Assembly (NCBI GenBank): GCA_021730825.1
Contig: JAKFYO010000133.1
Coordinates: forward strand, 1 to 6,934
Reading direction: 5' to 3'
From: Hyphomicrobiales bacterium
GTDB taxonomy: Bacteria > Pseudomonadota > Alphaproteobacteria > Rhizobiales > Xanthobacteraceae
Length of the DNA: 6,934 bases
Part shown: piece by piece, positions 1-5,442 of the stretch
Layout of the letters: each line of letters starts with the position of its first letter
How positions within the stretch are numbered: position 1 is the stretch's first letter
Position numbers and translations under genes: made by a program
Notes under the pieces: generated by a model
What the model saw: the letters and a program-made list of their open reading frames with translations, nothing else
Database searches by the model: none
Told to the model about the DNA's origin: nothing

Positions 1-794
1 TGGCGCATGGCGAGATGGTAATGATCGGCGCTTACGTTACTTTCGTAGTGCAAGAGATCATCCGGCAGAATTATCCGGGCCTGTTCGACTATTCGCTCGC
101 AATCGCGCTGCCGCTTGCGTTTCTCACCGCCGGCTTCGTCGGCGTGCTGATCGAGCGCGGCATCATCCGTTTCCTCTACGGCCGTCCGCTGGAAACGCTG
201 CTCGCGACCTGGGGTCTGTCGCTCATCCTCCAGCAGGCGGTGCGTACCGCATTTGGCCCCACCAACCGCGAAGTCGGCGCGCCGAGCTGGATGTCCGGCG
301 CATTCGAGATCGGCGGTCTAGCCATCACATATAATCGCCTCTGGATCATCGTGTTCTCGATGTCGGTGTTCGTGGCGTTGCTCTTCGTGCTGCGCTTCAC
401 GCGCTTCGGACTTGAAATGCGCGCAGTCACCCAGAACCGCCGCATGGCGTCGTCCATGGGCATCAAGACAAGCTATGTCGATGCGTTGACCTTCGGTCTA
501 GGCTCCGGCATCGCGGGCATCGCCGGTGTTGCGCTCTCACAGATCGACAACGTCTCGCCGAACCTCGGGCAGGGCTACATCATCGACAGCTTCCTCGTCG
601 TCGTGTTCGGCGGCGTCGGCAACCTGTTCGGTACGCTGATCGCGGCACTCTCGCTCGGCATTGCGAACAAGTTCCTCGAGCCTTTCGCCGGTGCCGTGCT
701 CGGCAAGATCATCATTCTCGTGCTGATCATTATCTTCATTCAGAAGAAGCCGCGCGGCTTGTTCGCACTCAAAGGCCGGGCGGTGGAAGCGTGA
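1..794 (+). CDS. urtB: Urea ABC transporter permease UrtB, 5' end missing
   Basis: One of the two membrane permeases of the UrtABCDE urea importer (LivH-like branched-chain amino acid/urea permease family) in the inner membrane. The frame is open to the left edge: codons from position 3 read AHGEMVMIGAY, the conserved LivH/UrtB stretch that normally follows 'IN-M', and bases 1-2 fit the end of that Met codon. The ATG at 15 is therefore an internal Met, not the start. UrtB-type motifs visible are GRPLETLLATWG (about nt 180-215), GQGYIIDSFLVVVFGGVGNLFGT (split around nt 570-635) and the C-terminal PRGLFALKGR. A cytoplasmic EAA-like loop that contacts the ATPases lies around nt 400-480 (RFGLEMRAVTQNRRMAS). 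Hydrophobic helices fill the rest. The last bases overlap the urtC start (GTGA), indicating translational coupling. The missing N-terminus and urtA should lie just upstream. Identity is secure; full length is unknown. Confidence 0.95.
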   Translation, partial: AHGEMVMIGAYVTFVVQEIIRQNYPGLFDYSLAIALPLAFLTAGFVGVLIERGIIRFLYGRPLETLLATWGLSLILQQAVRTAFGPTNREVGAPSWMSGAFEIGGLAITYNRLWIIVFSMSVFVALLFVLRFTRFGLEMRAVTQNRRMASSMGIKTSYVDALTFGLGSGIAGIAGVALSQIDNVSPNLGQGYIIDSFLVVVFGGVGNLFGTLIAALSLGIANKFLEPFAGAVLGKIIILVLIIIFIQKKPRGLFALKGRAVEA

Positions 795-2230
795 AGCAGG
801 AACAGTTTCTTCTCCGGCTCCTGGACGGGCGCGGCAGAATCTTCGTCGCGATCATTCTCGCGATGGCGATTATCGTGCCGGCGCTCAATCTCTTGCTGCC
901 GCCGTCGAACCCGTTTCACGTGCCGACCTACATCATGGCGCTGGTCGGAAAATATCTTTGCTATGCGCTCTTGGCCCTCTCGGTCGATCTGGTCTGGGGC
1001 TATGCCGGCATTCTTTCGTTAGGCCACGGCGCGTTCTTCGCGCTAGGCGGCTATGCGATGGGCATGTACCTGATGCGCCAGATCGGTACGCGCGGTGTCT
1101 ACGCGCATCCCGTGCTGCCGGATTTCATGGTGTTCCTGAACTACAAGGAACTGCCATGGTTTTGGTACGGCTTCGACTGGTTCATCTTTGCCGCGGCGAT
1201 GGTGATCATCGTTCCAGCAGTGCTTGCTTTCATCTTTGGCTGGTTTGCGTTCCGCTCGCGCGTCACCGGCGTCTATCTCTCGATCATCACGCAGGCGATG
1301 ACGTTTGCGCTTTTGCTCGCTTTCTTCCGAAACAATTTCGGCTTTGGCGGCAATAACGGCCTTACCGACTTTAAAGACATTCTCGGCTTCAACGTACAGG
1401 CACAGGGCACGCGCGCTGTTTTGTTCTTCCTGTCTGCGATTTTTCTGATCCTTGGCTATCTGCTTTGCCGATGGATGGTGACCTCGAAATTCGGAAAAGT
1501 GCTGATCGCGGTGCGCGATCAGGAATCGCGTGCGCGCTTCATCGGCTATCGCGTCGAGAATTATAAGCTGGTTGCCTTCGTCGTTTCCGCCTGCCTCGCG
1601 GGCATTGCGGGCGCGCTTTACGTGCCGCAAGTCGGGATCATAAACCCAAGTGAGTTCTCTCCGGCGAACTCGATCGAGATCATCATCTGGGTCGCGGTCG
1701 GTGGACGCGGCACGCTCGTTGGTGCCGCGCTCGGCGCGTTCGTCGTGAATTACGCGAAGACGTTGTTCACCGGCGGTCTGATTGCGCCGTTCTGGCTCTT
1801 TGGCGTTGGCGTGCTCGCGCTCGCGGCCTTCCTTGTCTGGAAGTCGCGCCTGCCTGCTCTGATAGGCATCGCTGCCGGCGCGGTGCTTGCGTTCGCGGGT
1901 TCGTTTATTCCGGGGCCGGTCGGTGCCTATGCAGGTCTGACCGTTGCTGCGATTGCTTTTGCAACCTTGATCCTGACTACACGGCCGGAAGCGGCGGGTG
2001 TGGGGACGGGCGCGCTTCTGGTTCTCTTCTTCGCAACACCCTTTGCCGGTATCTCGCTCGCGCTCTACTGGCTGTTCGCGCTCGGCGCACTCTTCGTCTT
2101 CGTGACACTGCTAATGCCGAAAGGCATCGTCGGCACCTTCGGCGATTTCTATGACAAGTATATGCCGCGCAGGAAGTCTAAGGACTCTTCGATGAATGGC
2201 GCCGCCACGCAACCGAGCCCGGCGGAGTAA
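791..2230 (+). CDS. urtC: Urea ABC transporter permease UrtC, with C-terminal membrane insertion
   Basis: Second permease of the urea importer (LivM-like family), pairing with UrtB in the inner membrane. The start is GTG at 791 inside a 4-nt GTGA overlap with urtB; no better upstream start exists without a long overlap. Family features: WGYAGILSLGHGAFFALGGYAMG near residues 69-91, the YLSIITQAMTFALLLAFFRN segment, an EAA-like cytoplasmic loop at about 236-253 (KVLIAVRDQESRARFIGY), SIEIIIWVAVGGRGTLVGA, and the terminal LFVFVTLLMPKGIVG. At 479 residues it is about 90 longer than the 350-390 I expect for UrtC. The excess lies at residues about 334-425, a hydrophobic stretch with roughly four extra predicted helices between VNYAKTLFTGG and the usual YWLF-LGALF final helix. 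The tail after 455 is charged then Ser/Pro/Ala-rich. The call as UrtC is firm from motifs and neighbours; the role of the insertion is unknown. Confidence 0.95.
   Translation: MKQEQFLLRLLDGRGRIFVAIILAMAIIVPALNLLLPPSNPFHVPTYIMALVGKYLCYALLALSVDLVWGYAGILSLGHGAFFALGGYAMGMYLMRQIGTRGVYAHPVLPDFMVFLNYKELPWFWYGFDWFIFAAAMVIIVPAVLAFIFGWFAFRSRVTGVYLSIITQAMTFALLLAFFRNNFGFGGNNGLTDFKDILGFNVQAQGTRAVLFFLSAIFLILGYLLCRWMVTSKFGKVLIAVRDQESRARFIGYRVENYKLVAFVVSACLAGIAGALYVPQVGIINPSEFSPANSIEIIIWVAVGGRGTLVGAALGAFVVNYAKTLFTGGLIAPFWLFGVGVLALAAFLVWKSRLPALIGIAAGAVLAFAGSFIPGPVGAYAGLTVAAIAFATLILTTRPEAAGVGTGALLVLFFATPFAGISLALYWLFALGALFVFVTLLMPKGIVGTFGDFYDKYMPRRKSKDSSMNGAATQPSPAE
1790..2065 (+). other. Membrane-rich insertion within UrtC (residues about 334-425)
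   Basis: This in-frame segment of about 92 codons separates two similar stretches: FWLFGVGVLALAAFLVW at residue 334 and YWLFALGALFVFVTLLM at residue 426. The second is the normal UrtC ending, followed by PKGIVG. Removing one 92-residue interval leaves about 387 residues, a usual UrtC length. By eye the segment holds about four hydrophobic stretches (about 334-350, 356-373, 378-396, 404-420), an even number that would leave the C-terminus on the same side of the membrane. Exact borders cannot be fixed without an alignment, and the claim of unusual length rests on my recollection of the family. Confidence 0.6.
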
Positions 2231-2233
2231 GCG

Positions 2234-2989
2234 ATGGCTGAAAAGCTCACCTCCGCATTACTTTATCTCGACGGCGTCTCCGTTGCCTTCGATGGCTTCC
2301 GTGCGATCAACAACCTCGCGCTCACGATCGAGCCTGGCGAGATGCGCGCGATCATCGGCCCGAACGGCGCCGGCAAGACCACGATGATGGACATCATCAC
2401 CGGCAAGACGCGGCCGGACTCCGGCGACGTGCTGTTTCAACAAGGTAGCGTCGATCTCACCACGATGGACGAGGCAAGCATCGCAAATCTCGGCATTGGC
2501 CGGAAATTCCAGAAGCCGACCGTGTTTGAGCATCACACCGTCTACGACAACCTGGTGCTCGCGCTTGCCGGGCCGCGCGGGCCCGCATCCAACCTGTTCT
2601 GGAAAGAGAGTGCGGCCGAAACGAAACGCATCGAGGAACTGCTCAGCATCACGCGCCTTGGCGATCATAAAGGCCGCCTCGCGGGCGGTCTCTCGCACGG
2701 CCAGAAACAATGGCTCGAGATCGGCATGTTGCTGGCACAGGAGCCGAAGCTCTTGCTCGTCGACGAGCCTGCCGCCGGCATGACCGACGCAGAAACGCAT
2801 CAGACCGCGGAGCTTTTAAAAGAGATCAATAAAGAGCGCTCGGTCGTCGTGGTCGAGCACGACATGGTTTTCGTGCGCGAGCTCGGCGTGAAAGTGACCT
2901 GCCTGCACGAAGGGTCGGTACTTGCCGAAGGCGACATCGATCAGGTCTCAACGAACGACCGCGTGGTCGAAGTCTATCTGGGGCGCTGA
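2234..2989 (+). CDS. urtD: Urea ABC transporter ATPase UrtD
   Basis: First of the two cytoplasmic ATPases that power the urea importer (LivG-like). 251 residues, a normal length. Walker A is GPNGAGKTT (42-50), the Q-loop glutamine is Q93 (RKFQKPTVF), the signature is LSHGQKQ (153-159), Walker B is LLLVDEP with D177 and catalytic E178, and the switch histidine is H209 in VVVVEHDMVFV. The LSHGQKQWLEIGM form of the signature, rather than LSGGQ, is characteristic of UrtD and distinguishes it from LivG. The ATG at 2234 is 3 nt after the urtC stop and is served by a GGAG (2224-2227) lying across the end of urtC, so translation is probably coupled. No motif is missing, so it should be an active ATPase. 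Working partner: UrtE, encoded directly downstream. Confidence 0.97.
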   Translation: MAEKLTSALLYLDGVSVAFDGFRAINNLALTIEPGEMRAIIGPNGAGKTTMMDIITGKTRPDSGDVLFQQGSVDLTTMDEASIANLGIGRKFQKPTVFEHHTVYDNLVLALAGPRGPASNLFWKESAAETKRIEELLSITRLGDHKGRLAGGLSHGQKQWLEIGMLLAQEPKLLLVDEPAAGMTDAETHQTAELLKEINKERSVVVVEHDMVFVRELGVKVTCLHEGSVLAEGDIDQVSTNDRVVEVYLGR

Positions 2990-2992
2990 ACG

Positions 2993-3688
2993 ATGCTAGA
3001 AGTAAGCAACATCGATCTTTATTACGGCGCTGCACAGGCGCTTCGTGGCGTCTCGTTGAAAGTCGAGAGCGGCAAGGTTGCCTGCGTGCTGGGCCGCAAC
3101 GGCGTCGGCAAGACTTCGCTCTTGCGCGCGATCGTCGGCCAGCAGCCCGTTCGCAACGGCAGTATCTCATTCGAAGGCAAAGATATTACGAAGACCGCGC
3201 CTGCAGATCGCGCGCGCATGGGCATCGCCTTCGTCCCGCAAGGCCGGGAAATCTTTCCGCTGCTGACCGTCGAAGAAAATCTTGAGACCGGCTTTGCGCC
3301 GCTAAAGCGCGCCGACCGTTCGATCCCCGACGATGTCTATTCGCTGTTCCCGGTCTTGAAGAGCATGACCCGCCGCCGTGGTGGCGATCTATCGGGCGGG
3401 CAGCAGCAGCAGCTTGCGATCGGCCGCGCGTTGACGATGCGGCCTAAGCTGATCGTGTTCGATGAACCGACCGAGGGCATCCAGCCCTCGATCATCAAGG
3501 ACATCGGCAAGGCGATCAAATACCTGCGCGATCGCGGCGATATCGCGATCCTGCTTGTGGAACAATATTTTGACTTTGCCGCTGAACTTGCGGACACTTT
3601 CGCAGTGATGGAGCGCGGCCAGTTCATTCTCTCCGGCGATCGCGCAATGATGCAGTCGACCGATGTCCGTCAACGTCTTTCCCTCTGA
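2993..3688 (+). CDS. urtE: Urea ABC transporter ATPase UrtE
   Basis: Second cytoplasmic ATPase of the urea importer (LivF-like), 231 residues, usual family length. Walker A is GRNGVGKT (34-41), Q-loop Q83 lies in AFVPQGREIFP, the signature is LSGGQQQQ (133-140), and Walker B is LIVFDEP with D157 and E158, followed by TEGIQPSII. The switch position is VEQY with Q191 instead of histidine, which is the normal state in LivF/UrtE and not damage. The FVPQGREIFPLLTVEENL and DEPTEGIQPSI stretches fit UrtE better than generic LivF. The ATG at 2993 is 3 nt after the urtD stop, with a weak GGGG-type site at 2980-2983. The 3' end overlaps the ureD start by 26 nt in another frame, tying the transporter to the urease genes. 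Confidence 0.97.
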   Translation: MLEVSNIDLYYGAAQALRGVSLKVESGKVACVLGRNGVGKTSLLRAIVGQQPVRNGSISFEGKDITKTAPADRARMGIAFVPQGREIFPLLTVEENLETGFAPLKRADRSIPDDVYSLFPVLKSMTRRRGGDLSGGQQQQLAIGRALTMRPKLIVFDEPTEGIQPSIIKDIGKAIKYLRDRGDIAILLVEQYFDFAAELADTFAVMERGQFILSGDRAMMQSTDVRQRLSL

Positions 3689-4511
3689 GGTAGCGGCTCC
3701 CGCAACGCTACCGGCCTCGATCCGCGCGAGCGGCGCGCTGAATCTCGTCGTCGCGCATACGGGTGCAGGGAGCGCGGCCGAAGACATCGCGGAGAGCGGC
3801 CCGCTCCGCGTGCGCTTCCCGCGTATCCGCGAAGATCGCCTCGAAGCCATCCTGATCAATACGGCTGGCGGCATCGTTGGCGGCGACAAACTCGAATATC
3901 GGATTGAAACGGGCGAGGACGCCTCGCTCGCAATCACAAGCCAAGCCGCAGAGAAGATCTATCGCTCGAATGGCCTGACCGCGCGCGTCTCGGTTTCATT
4001 GAAAGCGGAACAAGGCTCGGAGTTGTTCTGGCTCCCGCAGGAGACGATTTTATTCGATCGTGCACGCGTAGAGCGCGAAATTGCTGCCGAAGTCTCTCCC
4101 GATGCATCTCTCGCGATCTGCGAAGCCGTTGTCTTTGGCCGCGATGCCATGGGAGAGAAAGTCGCGCGGGGCCTGCTCCGTGACCGCTGGCACATCCGCC
4201 GCGGCGGCAAGCTGGTTTTTGCTGACGCACTCACACTGGAAGACGATGTGAAAGCGACACTCAATCGTCATGCCGCGATGAACGGCAGGATCGCGATGGC
4301 GACCATGGTCTGCGTCTCGAATGACGCGATGAGCAAACTAGATGCCGTGCGCGAGGCGCTGCAAGGCGAGGGCATCGAGGCTGGTGCCAGCGCCTTCGAT
4401 GGAATACTCGTTGCGCGCATTCTTGCAGAAGATTCGATTTCGATCCGCGCCGCGGTTCTCTCCGCGCTCGAAGCGGCGGGCACGCCGCCGCCGCGCGCAT
4501 ACTCTTTATAG
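3663..4511 (+). CDS. ureD: Urease accessory protein UreD
   Basis: UreD (UreH in Helicobacter) binds apo-urease first and, with UreF and UreG, guides nickel and CO2 to the UreC active site in the cytoplasm. The 282-residue product has the two hallmark stretches: NTAGGIVGGD (66-75) and TSQAAEKIYRS (92-102). Further family segments are FWLPQETILFDRA and the VFGRDAMGE region. The length is within the usual 260-300. The ATG at 3663 is the first plausible start in this frame and lies inside urtE, giving a 26-nt overlap; I see no strong ribosome-binding site there, so expression probably depends on ribosomes finishing urtE. UreF and UreG are not in the window and are expected beyond ureC. The gap to the gamma/beta gene is 12 nt. 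Confidence 0.95.
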   Translation: MSVNVFPSEVAAPATLPASIRASGALNLVVAHTGAGSAAEDIAESGPLRVRFPRIREDRLEAILINTAGGIVGGDKLEYRIETGEDASLAITSQAAEKIYRSNGLTARVSVSLKAEQGSELFWLPQETILFDRARVEREIAAEVSPDASLAICEAVVFGRDAMGEKVARGLLRDRWHIRRGGKLVFADALTLEDDVKATLNRHAAMNGRIAMATMVCVSNDAMSKLDAVREALQGEGIEAGASAFDGILVARILAEDSISIRAAVLSALEAAGTPPPRAYSL

Positions 4512-4523
4512 TTCGAGGCAAGC

Positions 4524-5168
4524 ATGAACCTGACGCCAAGAGAAAAAGACAAACTTCTGATCGCGATGGCTGCCGAAGTTGCGCGCAAACGCCTGAAGCG
4601 CGGCGTGAAGCTGAATCATCCTGAGGCGATTGCACTGATCACGGATTACGTGGTCGAGGGCGCACGCGACGGCAGGACTGTCGCGCAGTTGATGCGTGAT
4701 GGTGCGAAAGTCCTGAAAGCAAGTCAGGTGATGGATGGCATCGCCGAAATGATCCACGATGTGCAGGTAGAGGCTACGTTTCCGGACGGCACTAAGCTCG
4801 TCACCGTGCACAATCCGATCCGTGCGGCCTCTTCAAAGAAGAAAGACAAGAAGAAGCCAAAGCCGGTACCGGGCGAGATCGTAACCGCGAAGGGCGACAT
4901 CGAACTCAATTCCGGCCGCGCGACGCTGAAAATTAAAGTCGCGAATACCGGCGACCGCCCGATCCAGGTCGGCTCGCATTATCATTTCTTCGAGACGAAC
5001 CCCGCGCTTAAATTCGACCGCGAGAAAACCAAAGGCATGCGCCTCGCAATCGCGTCGGGAACTGCTGTGCGTTTCGAGCCTGGGCAGAGTCGCGAGGTCA
5101 CACTCGTCGCAATGGCCGGCAAGCGCGAGGTCTATGGCTTCCGGCAAGATGTGATGGGCAAGCTGTGA
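4524..5168 (+). CDS. ureAB: Fused urease gamma-beta subunit
   Basis: Structural urease subunits gamma (UreA) and beta (UreB) in one 214-residue chain that packs around UreC in the cytoplasmic urease. Residues 1-99 are a complete Ure[13 protein letters not shown] start, [22 protein letters not shown], and the usual ending LVTVHNPI. Residues about 100-115 are a lysine-rich linker. Residues from about 116 are a complete Ure[29 protein letters not shown] (149-162), then [15 protein letters not shown] and YGFR near the end. There is no stop or frameshift between the parts. The start is supported by GAGG (4515-4518), 5 nt before the ATG and 12 nt after the ureD stop. Comparable fusions are known (Helicobacter UreA; gamma/beta proteins in some actinobacteria), while many bacteria keep two genes. 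The ureC gene follows, but is separated by an AbrB-like gene. Confidence 0.95.
   Translation: MNLTPREKDKLLIAMAAEVARKRLKRGVKLNHPEAIALITDYVVEGARDGRTVAQLMRDGAKVLKASQVMDGIAEMIHDVQVEATFPDGTKLVTVHNPIRAASSKKKDKKKPKPVPGEIVTAKGDIELNSGRATLKIKVANTGDRPIQVGSHYHFFETNPALKFDREKTKGMRLAIASGTAVRFEPGQSREVTLVAMAGKREVYGFRQDVMGKL
4821..4868 (+). other. Lysine-rich linker joining the urease gamma and beta domains
   Basis: Residues 100-115 of the fused protein read [16 protein letters not shown]. They sit between the canonical UreA end (VTVHNPI) and the canonical UreB start (PGEI). Eight of the 16 residues are lysine and there is no hydrophobic core, so it is most likely a flexible tether. The DNA here is A-rich (AAGAAGAAAGACAAGAAGAA), unlike its GC-rich surroundings, mainly because of the lysine codons. 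Confidence 0.85.
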
Positions 5169-5184
5169 TTAACCGCTCGTTAAC
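5169..5184 (+). promoter_or_regulatory. Candidate CtrA-binding site (TTAA-N7-TTAAC)
   Basis: TTAACCGCTCGTTAAC matches exactly the full consensus for CtrA, the cell-cycle and motility response regulator of alphaproteobacteria (TTAA, seven bases, TTAAC). It begins directly after the stop codon of the gamma/beta urease gene and lies 54 nt before the AbrB-like start. It can also be read as a direct repeat of TTAACC at 11-nt spacing. In CtrA-controlled promoters the site often covers the -35 region; 17-18 nt downstream I see only weak -10 candidates (TTACTT, TACTTT). The match is a direct observation; binding and function are inferred. Confidence 0.45.
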
Positions 5185-5198
5185 CATAAGCGCGCAGG

Positions 5199-5217
5199 CT
5201 CCTTACTTTCTCCTTAC
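5199..5217 (+). repeat. Tandem 8-bp direct repeat CTCCTTAC with 11-nt period
   Basis: CTCCTTAC occurs at 5199-5206 and again at 5210-5217, separated by TTT. The 11-nt period is about one helical turn, so a protein could meet both copies on the same face of the DNA. Both copies contain TCCTT, complementary to the AAGGA ribosome-binding site at 5224-5228. It may therefore be an operator, a pair of alternative anti-Shine-Dalgarno arms, or chance. Confidence 0.6.
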
Positions 5218-5230
5218 GGGAAGAAGGAAG
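5206..5230 (+). promoter_or_regulatory. Hairpin covering the ribosome-binding site of the AbrB-like gene
   Basis: CTTTCTCCTT (5206-5215) can pair with AAGAAGGAAG (5221-5230) around the loop ACGGG. This gives ten positions with eight Watson-Crick pairs, one T-G wobble (5209-5227) and one C-A mismatch (5212-5224). The right arm contains AAGGA (5224-5228), the ribosome-binding site 9 nt before the ATG at 5238. Folding would hide that site and could limit translation of the AbrB-like protein. There is no T-run after it, so it is not an intrinsic terminator. Most pairs are A-T, so stability is modest and function is inferred. Confidence 0.35.
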
Positions 5231-5237
5231 CCGAACC

Positions 5238-5426
5238 ATGCCGCACAAACTGAATTACCGCGCTCGCGCAACGCTCACGACCAAGGGACAGGTGACGCTG
5301 CCTGTCGTGCTTCGCCGTCTCTGGGACTTGGATGCCGGAGACGAAATCGATTTCACCTTGCAGGACGACGGCCGCGTCGTGCTGCGAAAGCATATGAAAC
5401 TGCTGCCGCAAACCAGCGACAGCTAA
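5238..5426 (+). CDS. AbrB/MazE-like (SpoVT-AbrB fold) DNA-binding protein
   Basis: A 62-residue protein with a single SpoVT-AbrB swapped-hairpin domain at about residues 10-51. The hallmark is [21 protein letters not shown] (cut around residues 14-34): KGQVTLP at 16-22, arginines R26/R27, then GDEIDF (34-39) and GRVVLRK (45-51). Such domains dimerise and bind DNA; they occur as transition-state regulators (AbrB) and as antitoxins (MazE, VapB). The tail 52-62 is short, with little room for a toxin-binding segment, and no toxin gene adjoins: ureC begins 16 nt downstream and the urease gamma/beta gene lies upstream. A good ribosome-binding site (AAGGA, 5224-5228) supports the ATG. Its place inside the urease unit suggests a regulator of these genes or of itself; that is inference. 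A degenerate antitoxin that lost its toxin is the main alternative. Confidence 0.85.
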   Translation: MPHKLNYRARATLTTKGQVTLPVVLRRLWDLDAGDEIDFTLQDDGRVVLRKHMKLLPQTSDS

Positions 5427-5442
5427 ATGCGAGAGCCGCATC

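Noticed and set aside
15..17. ATG at 15 as the urtB start
   Set aside because: Conserved AHGE residues precede it in frame, up to the window edge, so it is an internal Met.
1043..1630. 195-residue open frame on the minus strand
   Set aside because: It is antisense to the conserved core of urtC; its charged, unrecognisable sequence is a mirror of hydrophobic codons.
2570..2584. GC-rich inverted repeat GGGCCGCGCGGGCCC
   Set aside because: It is inside urtD (AGPRGPA codons) with no following T-run, so it is not a terminator; likely a result of GC-rich Gly/Pro/Arg codons.
2813..2822. Palindrome CTTTTAAAAG
   Set aside because: It lies inside urtD and encodes ordinary Leu-Leu-Lys codons in a conserved region; there is no gap or promoter context.
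3401..3412. Four tandem CAG units
   Set aside because: They encode the QQQQ of the conserved UrtE signature LSGGQQQQ; protein constraint explains them.
3563..3567. UrtE switch position is Gln (VEQY) rather than His
   Set aside because: At first it looked like a lost catalytic residue, but Gln here is normal for LivF/UrtE-type ATPases.
3389..3937. 182-residue minus-strand frame crossing the urtE-ureD junction
   Set aside because: Both plus-strand genes are clear by motif across the same bases; there is no ribosome-binding site or family similarity.
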